Below, one piece after another: positions 35,333 through 45,169 of a DNA stretch of 64,000 nucleotides; the stretch's first letter is position 1, and each line of letters starts with the position of its first letter. A model generated the notes under the pieces. The model was not told where the DNA came from, ran no database searches, and worked only from the letters and a program-made list of their open reading frames with translations. The translations under genes were made by a program, and so were the position numbers. The stretch is from Desulfuromonas acetoxidans DSM 684 (GTDB lineage Bacteria > Desulfobacterota > Desulfuromonadia > Desulfuromonadales > Desulfuromonadaceae): assembly GCF_000167355.1 (NCBI RefSeq), contig NZ_AAEW02000014.1:1-64000 (forward strand), in the 5' to 3' direction.

Positions 35333-36151
35333 ATGGCAAACACAATCAATGGACCATCACTCAGCAGTCGCAATCTTGTCCAATCACAGCAGAACCTCAA
35401 TAAATCCATGGAGCGCATCTCCAGCGGTTTACGTATCAACAGTGCCCAGGATGATGCTGCCGGGCTGGCGATCTCTGACCGCTTCAACGCCCAGGTGCGC
35501 GGTATCAATCAGGCCATACGCAACGCCAACGACGGCTACTCGCTGGCCCAGACGGCGGATGGCGCACTGGGGGAAAGCACAACACTGCTGCAGCGCATGC
35601 GTGAACTTGCCGTGCAGTCGGCTAACGGCATCTACAACGATAGCGACCGCGCGTCAATGAACGCCGAATTCTCCCAGCTTCAGTCGGAACTGGACCGCAT
35701 TGCCGGTACCACTTCGTTCAATGGCCAGAACCTTCTCAATGGCGATCTGGCGGAATCCGGTATGACATTTCAGGTAAGTGCTGATGCCGGTGAACAGATC
35801 ACGGTTCAGGTTGATGGTGCCAGCCAGCAGGATCTGGGCACGACGGAGTTGAATGTTCTCAGTCAATCCGGCGCCCAATCTTCTCTGGCCGCCATTGACG
35901 AAGCATTGACTCGGGTTTCCGGCAGCCGCGGTGAACTTGGTGCGATTCAGAATCGCTTTGAATCGGCGATTGAAAATCTCGGCGATATTGCGGAAAACAT
36001 GACGGCCGCCAATTCCCGCATTGCTGATGCGGATATGGCCGAGGAGGTTTCGGCCATGACCAGAAACCGGATTCTTGAACAGGCCGGCATCTCAATGCAG
36101 GCCCAGGCTAACCAATCGGCGAAAACCGTACTGGGCTTGCTGCAGGGATAA
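35333..36151 (+). CDS. flagellin
   Basis: A 272-residue flagellin made only of the conserved ends. The N-terminal D0/D1 is visible in [20 protein letters not shown] and [20 protein letters not shown]. The C-terminal D1/D0 has [20 protein letters not shown] and ends [10 protein letters not shown]. Almost no variable D2/D3 insert is present, so the filament should be thin and smooth. AGGAGG fixes the start at 35333. An in-frame ATG at 35303 is spurious. No other flagellar gene or export chaperone is nearby. It has its own terminator. Confidence 0.93.
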   Translation: MANTINGPSLSSRNLVQSQQNLNKSMERISSGLRINSAQDDAAGLAISDRFNAQVRGINQAIRNANDGYSLAQTADGALGESTTLLQRMRELAVQSANGIYNDSDRASMNAEFSQLQSELDRIAGTTSFNGQNLLNGDLAESGMTFQVSADAGEQITVQVDGASQQDLGTTELNVLSQSGAQSSLAAIDEALTRVSGSRGELGAIQNRFESAIENLGDIAENMTAANSRIADADMAEEVSAMTRNRILEQAGISMQAQANQSAKTVLGLLQG

Positions 36152-36200
36152 CGGCACGCGCTATCTCTCAGAGCCATCGTGGCGTTGACAATAAAATACG

Positions 36201-36249
36201 ATCGCCGGGAAAAACTCCTGATTTCAAGGTGTGTTCCCCGGCGATTTTT
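36201..36249 (+). terminator. intrinsic terminator after flagellin
   Basis: ATCGCCGGG (36201-36209) pairs with CCCGGCGAT (36237-36245) and TTTTT follows. The loop is long (27 bases). Confidence 0.75.
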
Positions 36250-36319
36250 GTTGGAACCAAACAGGCAAAAAGCCCTTTCAGCTCATCATATTACAGTTGA
36301 TGGTGCCTGTGGCGAAACC

Positions 36320-37165
36320 TTACTGGATCGGCAGATAAATCTCCGTGATCAAATCGCACTCATCCACCTCCGGCACCAAGTTCACATAACGGAAATAGCA
36401 CGGATAATCGCGCAACGCCTCGCCACTGTCCGGCAACCATTGCCGATACAGGGAGTAGACGCTGTCGGAGATGGTGTCGCGGCTGCCGTAATGACGGATC
36501 ATGGCGCAGCGTCCACCAGGGATGGTGCCGGTCTTGACACCGTAGTCATTGGCGGGTACATCGGCGTCAATGGAACCGCAGATATCAAAGCGGAACTCTT
36601 CGGGCGGTGCAGTGTTCGGATCGCGAAACGGCACCCCGAACGACTGGCTTGTTTTCACCGGTGACAGGCCGGTTTCCTTGCGCCATTGAATAAATTTCTC
36701 AACACTTTCCATCACCCGCTGCGGCGCTCCACAGTGCTCGAGTACGGCGACTTTGGTTTCTTTCATCTCAACAATTTCAACATTCATTTCCCGTTCTCCC
36801 GGCTGGACGAGCTGACTCTGCGTCAACTGCCACTCCAGCCATTTCGGTTGATTTCTGAATTGAGAAGGAGTACGGCCAAAGGTCTTTTTAAAAGATCGGG
36901 CGAAAGACTCAGGGCTCTCATACCCGGCATCGAGGGCAATGTCGACAATCTTCATGTCCTTAAACGCCAGCTGGTACGAGGCCTTGCGCAACCGGGACAG
37001 TTGAATGAATTTGAACAGAGTGATCCCGGTCTGCGCCGCAAACACACGGTGCAGATGGAATTTCGAGACAGCGGCAACCCGGCTCAACTGGTCGAGACTC
37101 AACTCTTCATCGAGATGATGAACAATGTAGGTGCACACACGGTTGATCTGTTCAGCGAGCGACAT
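36320..37165 (-). CDS. AraC-family regulator with GyrI-like ligand domain
   Basis: A 281-residue protein: a double helix-turn-helix at residues 8-105 (FHLHRVFAAQTGITLFKFIQ; DIALDAGYESPESFARSFKK) and a C-terminal GyrI-like domain (about 125-281) with VAVLEHCGAPQRVMESVEKF and YLPI at the end. The Rob/SoxS-type layout suggests control of efflux or detoxification genes in response to a hydrophobic or cationic compound. It stands alone, facing away from the O-methyltransferase by 110 bp of shared strand. Confidence 0.88.
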   Translation of the reverse strand: MSLAEQINRVCTYIVHHLDEELSLDQLSRVAAVSKFHLHRVFAAQTGITLFKFIQLSRLRKASYQLAFKDMKIVDIALDAGYESPESFARSFKKTFGRTPSQFRNQPKWLEWQLTQSQLVQPGEREMNVEIVEMKETKVAVLEHCGAPQRVMESVEKFIQWRKETGLSPVKTSQSFGVPFRDPNTAPPEEFRFDICGSIDADVPANDYGVKTGTIPGGRCAMIRHYGSRDTISDSVYSLYRQWLPDSGEALRDYPCYFRYVNLVPEVDECDLITEIYLPIQ

Positions 37166-37275
37166 AAATCCTCTTTTCGGCGTTTCCTTCTCAGCGGTCA
37201 GATAGGAATTTAGCCGAACTCACTGATCACGTCCTGACCGATATTGCTTTTTTTTTCAGAAAATTTGCTCCGCTT

Positions 37276-37863
37276 TCATGCAGAGCGGGTGGCCAGAAAT
37301 TCCCCTTTACCGACAGGCACCACACAGGTGGTAAATTCCACATCTGCCTCGACCAGAGCCTTAAAGGGAGCCATCTGCTCACCATGGGACAGCGCATTGT
37401 CGACCACCAGCAGGCCGCCGGGACGCAGTAGCCGTTTCAGGTCGGGCCACCAACCGGGATACTGTGAGCGTTCCGAATCAAGAAAGATCAGATCGTACAC
37501 AGCATCATCGGCGTTGCCAAGAATAGTCCCGGCATCGCCAAGGATGGCATCAATACGGTGCGCCAGAGACGTGCGTGAGAAATTTTTTTGGGCGAGCCGA
37601 TATTTTTGCTCGGCATACTCCACTGTGGTGACACTACCATCAATGGCGGACACCGCATCGGCCAACCAGAGTGTGGAATAGCCGTTGGACGTACCGATCT
37701 CCAGCACACGTCGGGCATTCATCGCGCGAACCAACACGGCCAGAAACTCGCCGGTGTCAGGAGTGATATTCAACATCCGCTGTGCGCGATCCTCCGTTTT
37801 TTCATCGTTTGCCTGTCCAAACTCTTCCAGCTCACAGAGAAGCTGGTGCAATTCTTTATTCAT
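37276..37863 (-). CDS. class I SAM-dependent O-methyltransferase
   Basis: A 195-residue methyltransferase of the catechol/caffeoyl-CoA O-methyltransferase type. Motif I is VLEIGTSNGYSTLWLADAV, followed by the acidic VTTVEY and then DLIFLDSERSQYPGWW with the metal-binding Asp, and VVDNALSHG. It probably methylates a phenolic hydroxyl or a small diol with Mg2+. The substrate is unknown. Upstream lies a spacer of 216 bp, then the broken GGDEF-EAL gene on the same strand. Confidence 0.87.
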   Translation of the reverse strand: MNKELHQLLCELEEFGQANDEKTEDRAQRMLNITPDTGEFLAVLVRAMNARRVLEIGTSNGYSTLWLADAVSAIDGSVTTVEYAEQKYRLAQKNFSRTSLAHRIDAILGDAGTILGNADDAVYDLIFLDSERSQYPGWWPDLKRLLRPGGLLVVDNALSHGEQMAPFKALVEADVEFTTCVVPVGKGEFLATRSA

Positions 37864-38079
37864 AACGCCCCCATTTTATATTCGTCGGATTTTATCCGGC
37901 GGCCTGCTCCTCTTGCTGTCCGTTACCAACTTAGAAGGATCACTCCAACAGCAAAGCGGTCTCCCATCCAAATGCTGGATAAAATGGACACAGCTCTGAG
38001 CTGTTCCCCGACCAACAAGGACTCTCTTTGTTGGGGTGACGTCTCTAAGATGATGTGGGATAAGGCAGGTTCTCAGCGG

Positions 38080-40386
38080 TCACATGTTGGTTGACATGAA
38101 TGCCTTGCTGTATGTTTTCAGATCTTCCAAACGCAGTGGTTTAGAAAAATAATAGCCCTGGAAAAGATCACAATCCCCCTCCTTGAGTTTCAGAAACTGC
38201 TCTTTGCTTTCGACACCTTCAGCGACAACCTTCATATCGAAATTTTTCGCGATTGCGATGATATTCTGCACCATTTTTTCTGCGGCAAGATCCATCAGCA
38301 AATCATCGATAAAGGTTTTATCGATTTTCAACTCATCAATGGGAAGCCTGCGCAGCAGGTTGAGTGACGAGTAACCGGTACCAAAATCATCGAGAGAGAT
38401 CAGCACCCCTCGCGAGGAAAGGTCTTTCAACAAAGGCATGAGATAGTCGAGATCTTCAATAAACAGACTTTCGGTAATTTCCAGAGTGAGCGTTATTTGG
38501 GGCGCCTGATAATGGGATAATTGCGCGTATAACTCTTTAAGGAAATCTTTCTGCATAAACTGCCGCAACGAAATATTCAACGACAGGGCAACTTCCAGCC
38601 CGGTTTCCTTGAGAAATTCATTCATCTCGTACAGAGCGGTTTCAACGATAAACTGACCCAACCGGGGCATCAGACCGCTTGTTTCGGCGATTGGAATAAA
38701 GATGTCAGGAGGCACCAGACCGATACGCTCATTGTCCTAGCGAACCAGAGCCTCCAGACCATAAAAATTTCCGTTGGCGTCAATCTGCGGCTGATAGACG
38801 AGGAAAAATTCCTCCAGAGTTTCGATTGAGCTGCGCAACTGCTGTTCAACGGAGACGCTGTGCAGGTAGCTTTCCTGCATACCGGACAGGAACATGCACG
38901 CTTGGTTGCGCTGTTTTTTTGCTTCATAGAGGGCAATATCCGCATGACTGAGCATTTCATTGAAACTTTTGGCGTGGGCCGGGTAACGTGAGATGCCGAT
39001 ACTGGTACCGAGATTGAAAACGACATCTTCAATACAATAGGACTGTGACAGCGTCTCTATCAAACGGTTGGCTAATCCCAGCAAATCCGTTACGTCGTTC
39101 TCTTTAGTCAGCAGGATAAATTCATCACCACCCTGCCGGACAACAAGCTCATCCTCACGACGAAACTCACATAAGCGGGCCGCCATCTCCTGCAACACCA
39201 AATCACCAAATTCATGGCCAAAACTGTCGTTGACCGTTTTGAAATGATCCATGTCGATGAAGAGCAACGCAAAAGGCGGGGCCTTGTCGTAAATCCACTG
39301 GTGAATATTTCTCTGCAGATATTCTCGGTTGGGTAGTCGCGTCAGACAATCATGCGTCGCCTGATGAAGCAGTTCATTTTCACGCTGTTTCTCAGCTCGT
39401 GAAATCAAACGGAACAGCCAAAACAGCACACACAGATAAACGGTCAGAATCAGAGCATACTGGAGCACACGTTTCCAAAAAGGCACCAGCACAACCCGAT
39501 AATCCATCTGCGAGGTGGTCCAAAGTTCGTAACGATTATCGTAGCCAGCACAAAGGAGAATTTCTTTACCCGTCTCCATTGCCGTGATCGTCGTATAAAT
39601 TTTTCCACTATCGTGAAGATCTTTAAGCGATAACCGATTATTTTCACTGAATTTTCTCAGGACATTCTCGATCAATCCCTTTGGAATCTGCTGCCGATAA
39701 AGTTGATCTAGCTCTTCGAGTCTGGCAGACGAGGCATACTGGACATAATAATCGAAAGCCCGAAAGATCTTAATCGTATCGTCATTATTGTAATGAAGCT
39801 TGTTGTTAAAGAAGTCTGCGGATTTTTGTATGCTTAGAGCCGCGGCCATCACGGCTAATGGCTTGCCGTCAGCATCTCTGAGGGTTTTGCGAATGGGAAT
39901 GACCCACGCATCTACCGGTTTGAAATAGTAGGTCCGCCCCAAAACCATGTGCGGGCTCTTCAGTGCATGCAAAAAAGAGTCGCGACTGACCTCTTGTTTA
40001 ATCAGGTTCGGCAACGTGGACATGTCGGCGTTGCCACTGATGGCCAGATAGTCACCTTTAGGGGTAAGCAAACCAAGCGCTTCAATCGAAGGGTTAACCT
40101 TCAGCATCTGATCAAAAATCAGCGGAATGCTCACCTCAGTGGCCATACCTGAGCGACCAAAGCCCTCGCGCAGCAATTTTGTCCCCAGCACATCGAGCAT
40201 CATCTCCTGCGTGACAAGGACGGAATGCAGCGCATCTTTGATAAGTTCTGTTTGTTGTTTCTGGTTTTCGGTATGCGCTGAAACCGTCTCCTTCCAGGAC
40301 AGATAGGAAACAAGGATCAGAAAAACAAGGCCACTTAGACACAGGACATAAAACAAAAACCAGAGATTGCGTTTAATAATTCCCAT
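38080..40386 (-). pseudogene. membrane GGDEF-EAL c-di-GMP protein interrupted by an in-frame amber codon
   Basis: The 5' part (40386-38737, 549 codons) encodes an N-terminal membrane helix, a periplasmic Cache-like sensor (about 35-300), a second helix (about 305-330) and a GGDEF domain with intact VRQGGDEF. It then starts the EAL domain with LEALVR and stops at TAG. The next codons, in the same frame, continue the EAL domain to 38080 (LVPPDIFIPIAETSG, DDFGTGYSSLNLL). Family members have Trp directly after EALVR, so TGG has become TAG. The shortened protein would keep the cyclase and lose the phosphodiesterase. A sequencing error is possible. Confidence 0.85.
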
Positions 40387-40907
40387 GTCGTACGACCCTT
40401 TTCAACAGCAAGAGGCATTTCATAAAATCCATCTTCAATAGTAGCTCAACATCCTCCATTGTCATCCGGATATCACGATATCGGCAATAGGCACGTTACG
40501 GTTCAGTGGAAGCTACTGAGACAAACGCCTTACTGTATGTTTTCAACTCCTCCAGACAACGCGGTTTGGAAAACTGTTCGCACCATGGTCTCTATTCGTC
40601 TCCTTCATTATGCATTGTGGTACGGTCGTTACACGGTGAACAATCATCGCCATCACACCTTATCCATTACCCTGACACGGCCATGGCCTGATCTATTTTG
40701 AACCTCTGGTGACAGGTGGCGAAACCATCCGGGATCTTGAGAACCTTTACGAAATAGCTTATCAACTGCACCACCTTCTCAACGAACCGTCACCTCATAC
40801 AGCCACCGCGTAAAAGACATTAAAACCACCACTCAGCGCATTGACGTTTTTCATCGTTTTGTGCCACCATATTCTTCAGCATAACCCCAATTTCTGACGA
40901 GGTCTCA
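40387..40907. other. gap with an EAL-gene relic
   Basis: On the minus strand 40510-40575 translates to FSKPRCLEELKTYSKAF, matching the end of the broken GGDEF-EAL protein (FSKPLRLEDLKTYSKAF). It is a decayed second copy of that 3' end. A short plus-strand frame near 40690-40812 (FEPLVTGGETIRDLENLYEI) might be another gene fragment. An 80-codon frame at 40459-40701 crosses the relic on the other strand and is not credible. Confidence 0.55.
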
Positions 40908-41336
40908 GTGGCAACCATTACCTGGAAATCCTGCTATGAAACCGGCAATCCCACCTTTGATGCGGAACACCGTGCCCTGGTCAACGCCCTTAATGACCTC
41001 TACGAAGCCATCCGCAAGAAACAGGGCGACGAGGTTCTGGCGTCACTGTTATCGACACTCAATCTTTATATACGCAAGCATTTCCAGCATGAAGAACAAG
41101 CCATGCTTAAACATCACTATCCCGGCATGGAAGCCCACATCAAGGCCCACCGTGCGTTCAAAAAAACCGTCAACGATTACCAGGAACAGGTGCTGACCGG
41201 CTACACGGGACTTGCCTCTGATCTCTACAAATATCTGCGCGATTGGTTGCTCAATCACATCGTTAAAACCGATGGACAGTTTGGCGAGTTTCTGCGTTCC
41301 AAAAACATCTACGACTGCGGCCCCCCGGTTCTGTAA
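40908..41336 (+). CDS. bacteriohemerythrin 1
   Basis: A 142-residue single-domain hemerythrin. The diiron ligands are in place: the His of DAEHRALVN, HFQHEEQAML, HIKAHRAF and the final HIVKTDGQFGEF. It binds O2 reversibly, which in an anaerobe serves sensing, scavenging or delivery of O2. GTG start behind GAGG. It is convergent with a second hemerythrin, 4 bp apart at the stops. Confidence 0.92.
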   Translation: MATITWKSCYETGNPTFDAEHRALVNALNDLYEAIRKKQGDEVLASLLSTLNLYIRKHFQHEEQAMLKHHYPGMEAHIKAHRAFKKTVNDYQEQVLTGYTGLASDLYKYLRDWLLNHIVKTDGQFGEFLRSKNIYDCGPPVL

Positions 41337-41340
41337 CGAT

Positions 41341-41853
41341 TCAGTGCTTACCGATCAAGCGCAACACCCAGTCCGGTTTAAACAGATGGCTTAACCAGCT
41401 ACGTTCATCCTCGTCCTTATAATATTTGCTGTTTTCAAAATTCTGAACATACTGATATTGCTTGTACCAACGACCGAATTGTTGATCATCCGTCATAATG
41501 TGCCCAATCAGCCACTTATTGAGAAACTTGCGTAAATCGTGGAGCCTCTCATCATCCCAAGGGGCATCATCGGCAATACACTCGGCAACCGTTGACACAA
41601 ACTGGTCATGGATCTGGCGATGGCGGTCCCGGTCGGGGTACTCACTTTCATCCATCAACCCCTGCTCGGTGGAAAAGTGGCTGAACACATAGTCAGCCAG
41701 GTCATCAAGAGTTTTTTCAATGGTCTCCAGCCGCAAACACTTGACCAGAAAAAACAGGTGTTTGTGTTGATCATCCACCTCATCAATCCCGTTACTGTAC
41801 GCATCTTTCCATTCCACCACATAAACACGACGTCCTTTCGGGTCCACTTTCAT
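41341..41853 (-). CDS. bacteriohemerythrin 2, C-terminally extended
   Basis: A 170-residue hemerythrin. The ligands are in DDQHKHLFF, HFSTEQGLMD, RHRQIHDQF and HIMTDDQQFG. About 40 extra residues follow, with several aromatic and charged positions (YKQYQYVQNFENSKYYKDED). I start it at 41853 (MKVDPKGRR), where AGGAGGTG precedes the ATG. The longer frame to 41940 adds a hydrophobic stretch without a ribosome site. Confidence 0.85.
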   Translation of the reverse strand: MKVDPKGRRVYVVEWKDAYSNGIDEVDDQHKHLFFLVKCLRLETIEKTLDDLADYVFSHFSTEQGLMDESEYPDRDRHRQIHDQFVSTVAECIADDAPWDDERLHDLRKFLNKWLIGHIMTDDQQFGRWYKQYQYVQNFENSKYYKDEDERSWLSHLFKPDWVLRLIGKH

Positions 41854-42153
41854 CGCCACCTCCTTGATCGATGTTTCTGCCTTGGCATCAATTAAGACAA
41901 AAACGGTCATAAAATACGGTACAATGACACCTTTGGCCATCCATACCGTCTACTTTCCTGCAAAGGCTAGCCCTGCGTGGCACGCCTGTCAATTATTACC
42001 GTTTAATTTTAATATATAAACAGAACAATAACGGTCATATTTAAGACAGAGAAAACCCTGTGATTTGTGGGGGGTTAGCTTGGTGGGGGATGTCTCTTAT
42101 TTTCTGAGATGTTTTTATCGTTGCCCCTTTATTCTTCCCGTTAATAACACCAT
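41854..42153. other. intergenic region between hemerythrin 2 and LysR genes
   Basis: It is AT-rich around 42000-42040, and a weak hairpin with a T-run (TCTC...GAGA, TTTTTAT) lies near 42090-42118. Nothing else is recognised. Confidence 0.35.
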
Positions 42154-43050
42154 TCAGAGCTCAGAGAAATAATCAAAAAGGGTCTGCCGAAACAAATTAG
42201 CCAAAGCGGGTGAAGGGCTGAGGTTTTCAACCAGCGTCCGCTTGCGACTGTGGACAAACCCGTTCACCGTATGTGCCTGGAGGTCTCCGCGTTTCAACGG
42301 TTCCGCCACCACATCGGAAGAAATAAAGGCAATACCACTGCCGTTCACGACAGCATCAACAATCAGATGAAGATCATCGTAGAGGATAAACTTGCGAAAA
42401 TCGGCAAACTTGCGGCCGACAAACTCCAGATTCTTTTCCAGAAAAATCCGTGAACAACATCCCTCCTGACGGCCATAGAGAGGAATGGGAAACAACTGCT
42501 CGATATCAACCTGCTCCGGCATCTCACCCAGTTTGGGAGAACGAACAAAGATCATGTCGTCCCCCCGTAACTCTGTCGTTTTGAACCCGGACAGATCCAG
42601 GCACTGGCAATGCTCAATAATCGCCAGATCAAAACAACCATCGCTTAATCCGGCAGCAATCTTATCCGGCATATCGAAGATAAATTTCAATCCGGACACC
42701 TGACCATGGGTCAGCATGAATCGCTCCAGCAACTTCGGCAGGTGGGCAATACCGAAGGCCGGTGTGCAACCAAACGCAAAACTCTCTTTCTCTTCCACCT
42801 GTTTCAAGCTGGCTTGAAGCTCATCTTGCAGAGCAATCATCTTCTTAGCTTGCTCCAGCACGACATGCCCCCATTCGGTCAACGTCAAACGCACGCCACT
42901 GCGATCAAGCAGGCCATGACCGCATTGATCCTCAAGAGTTTTAATACGCCGAGACACGGCGGACTGGGTCACACACAGTTTGTCGGCCGCACCTGAAATG
43001 CTGCCGACGGCCGCCACTTCAACCAGCGTCCTCAGGTTGAGAATCTCCAT
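42154..43050 (-). CDS. LysR-family transcriptional regulator
   Basis: A 298-residue LTTR. The N-terminal winged helix (GSISGAADKLCVTQSAVSRR, IKTLEDQCGHGLLDRSGVRL) is typical, followed by a two-lobe effector domain. It is divergent from the rhodanese-porin-thioredoxin-CcdA operon, the classic arrangement for an LTTR and its target. Two palindromes ATGCG-N5-CGCAT, one in the intergenic region and one inside the lipoprotein gene, are candidate binding sites. The effector is unknown. Confidence 0.9.
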   Translation of the reverse strand: MEILNLRTLVEVAAVGSISGAADKLCVTQSAVSRRIKTLEDQCGHGLLDRSGVRLTLTEWGHVVLEQAKKMIALQDELQASLKQVEEKESFAFGCTPAFGIAHLPKLLERFMLTHGQVSGLKFIFDMPDKIAAGLSDGCFDLAIIEHCQCLDLSGFKTTELRGDDMIFVRSPKLGEMPEQVDIEQLFPIPLYGRQEGCCSRIFLEKNLEFVGRKFADFRKFILYDDLHLIVDAVVNGSGIAFISSDVVAEPLKRGDLQAHTVNGFVHSRKRTLVENLSPSPALANLFRQTLFDYFSEL

Positions 43051-43081
43051 CGCTAACTCCCTATATTCGAATACTTAATGC

Positions 43082-43096
43082 ATGCGCAATACGCAT
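43082..43096. promoter_or_regulatory. LysR operator candidate, ATGCG-N5-CGCAT, site 1
   Basis: A perfect inverted repeat of LTTR type (T-N11-A) 32 bp upstream of the LysR start. The same arms recur at 43247-43261, 165 bp away. Confidence 0.5.
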
Positions 43097-43209
43097 AGCT
43101 GCCATGAATTTGTATCACTTTCTTTATAGGTATAGCTCGGGTTAGTTTGCAAGAGATATCTGGTTTTCTACGTAAATCTAGCAGGATTACCCAATGAATG
43201 GAGGAATTG

Positions 43210-45141
43210 ATGAGTAAACGAGCGAGGCCAAAGATTAGCAATTTATATGCGTTGTGCGCATGCCTGATAAGCATGCTCTTACTTTGGGGCTGCGGCTCCG
43301 GTGGCTCCTCAGACAGCTACACCGACATCGACGCAGAATACTACAAGAATGACGCCACGGCCTCCGCCCTGCTTGAGCCGGAAACGCTGATCAGCTGGGT
43401 CAACGCGGGTTATCGCACAGAAAGCGGAAAACGAGTAGTCATTCTAGACTGTGTTCCCAATCCGGCGGGGGTTTATCCCTATTCGGATGTTGAAGCCTGG
43501 TTTGCCGGTGATGCCGACAAAATCAAGACCAACATGGCGGCCCAATACGGCAGCACTGGCGCTCCGCAATATCTGATGATCGACACCCTGAACGCCGCCG
43601 GTCTTCTCGGTCACATTCCCGGAGCACTGCCCAGTGTTTCCCACGAAGGCTATGAAGTCACGGCACGCGACGATGGTCCGATGCTGGCCGACCACCAGAT
43701 CGGCACCGGCAGCCTGATCGATCAGATGATTCAACGTTTTGGTATCCAAAAAGACGATGTTGTCGTTCTGACCACCTCGCGTTACGACTATCCCGGTTTT
43801 TGCTCTTCACGCCTGTGGTGGACATTGCGCTACTGGGGCTTCGCCAAAGACAACCTCAAGGTTCTCAACGGCGGCAACAAGGCGTATAAAATGGCCGGCG
43901 GCACCCTGGAGCAAGGGATTGTCACGTTGGCGAATGTTACCCCCTCCACCTTCAGCGTAACCGATCTGGCTCAGCGCTTTACCGACATGCGCACCAGCAT
44001 TGGTGATCTGATTGACATGGTCGACAGTGGCGCAACAACCAATGGCGAGGTTATTGTTCTCGATGCCCGCCAACCACCGACGCCGTTCTATTTCACCGAC
44101 GTTCTGGATGAAACCGGCGCTGCCGTTGCCGGTGGCAACGGTGTTGGCGATATCTATGAAGTACCGGGATACACCTACGACGCCTCCACGGGTGCCTTTA
44201 CCAACCCTGACGGCGTGACGCTCAACCTGAGCCAGATGCTGTTTAACGACCCGCATCTGGCGACTCAGCGCATTCCGTCATTCAGCATGTCCACACCACT
44301 GCCGTTCGACGTCGCCACCGCATCGCCATGGATCCGCTTCCACTGGCGCGATGATGCCGATCCCAGCCAAGGTGCGGTGATTCTGCCTATTGCCGCCAAG
44401 CCCGCTGGCTTTGACGGTATTATTCGCGGAGCCAAGCTGGTTAAAAACGGTGGTCCCGCCTGGAATGTCACCATTCCGGTCGTTACCAACGCCACCACCA
44501 ACACCAAGTACGCCAGCAAGGACACACTGATCGCCGCCTTCGCCGCTGCCGGTATCGACGGTACCAAACCCATCGTGACCTATTGCAACTCCGGCGCTCT
44601 GGCTTCGATCTACTATTTCATTCTCAAAGAGATCTGCGAATTCCCCAACGTCACCATGTATGACGGCTCCTGGCAGGAGTGGGGCAACCTGACCGCTTAC
44701 GAACCGACGGACACCACCTTTATCCGTAACGATCCGACCACGGTCTTCCCGAGCTATCCGGCAGGGATTCCTTCCGCCGCGATCTTCAAGGGCAAGAACG
44801 ACTACCTGGAATGGGATGCGACGGACGGCTTCACGGCCGCCATCGATGAAACCCTCACCGCCGACGATCACATTACAACCGGCGGTTCTTTGAGTGGCAA
44901 TGCCGCGTGGGATACGGTCCACCGTTCCGAGCATGTCATCTTCCGCGCCACAGCCGACCTCAACGACGATTTGCACAGCTATACCGACGGCGTCGACTGG
45001 CCGGACACCACCACCTATCCCGACTATCTCGGATTTGGTGATGAAATTCAGGATGAGGATGACAGCTACGCCGGTTCCAGCAGTTCAACTGGTGATGACG
45101 AAGGCCCGACAGCCTTTGTTCCGTCTGGCGGCGGTTGTTAG
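43210..45141 (+). CDS. rhodanese-like lipoprotein (ExtH-like)
   Basis: A 643-residue lipoprotein: signal peptide with lipobox LLWGC (about residue 28), then Gly/Ser-rich linker and several rhodanese-type folds. Two segments look like active-site loops, DYPGFCSSRLWWTLRYWG and VTYCNSGALASIYYF, each with the persulfide-type Cys. The tail is Asp/Ser-rich and ends GGGC. In Geobacter such lipoproteins (ExtH) accompany a selenite-related porin (ExtI). The start at 43210 is set by GGAGG. It is probably involved in periplasmic or surface sulfur/selenium transfer. Confidence 0.78.
   Translation: MSKRARPKISNLYALCACLISMLLLWGCGSGGSSDSYTDIDAEYYKNDATASALLEPETLISWVNAGYRTESGKRVVILDCVPNPAGVYPYSDVEAWFAGDADKIKTNMAAQYGSTGAPQYLMIDTLNAAGLLGHIPGALPSVSHEGYEVTARDDGPMLADHQIGTGSLIDQMIQRFGIQKDDVVVLTTSRYDYPGFCSSRLWWTLRYWGFAKDNLKVLNGGNKAYKMAGGTLEQGIVTLANVTPSTFSVTDLAQRFTDMRTSIGDLIDMVDSGATTNGEVIVLDARQPPTPFYFTDVLDETGAAVAGGNGVGDIYEVPGYTYDASTGAFTNPDGVTLNLSQMLFNDPHLATQRIPSFSMSTPLPFDVATASPWIRFHWRDDADPSQGAVILPIAAKPAGFDGIIRGAKLVKNGGPAWNVTIPVVTNATTNTKYASKDTLIAAFAAAGIDGTKPIVTYCNSGALASIYYFILKEICEFPNVTMYDGSWQEWGNLTAYEPTDTTFIRNDPTTVFPSYPAGIPSAAIFKGKNDYLEWDATDGFTAAIDETLTADDHITTGGSLSGNAAWDTVHRSEHVIFRATADLNDDLHSYTDGVDWPDTTTYPDYLGFGDEIQDEDDSYAGSSSSTGDDEGPTAFVPSGGGC
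43247..43261. promoter_or_regulatory. LysR operator candidate, ATGCG-N5-CGCAT, site 2
   Basis: The second palindrome with the same arms, located in codons 13-18 of the lipoprotein gene. Paired sites at this distance could support looping. Confidence 0.4.
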
Positions 45142-45169
45142 CCCGCCCGCACAGTGAAGGAGAGATAAC

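Noticed and set aside
38716-38760. Reading the TAG in the GGDEF-EAL gene as pyrrolysine or programmed read-through
   Set aside because: No pyrrolysine genes or read-through context are visible. A single-base nonsense change or sequencing error is simpler.
40459-40701. 80-codon plus-strand frame
   Set aside because: It covers the minus-strand relic of an EAL gene and has no ribosome-binding site or recognisable domain.
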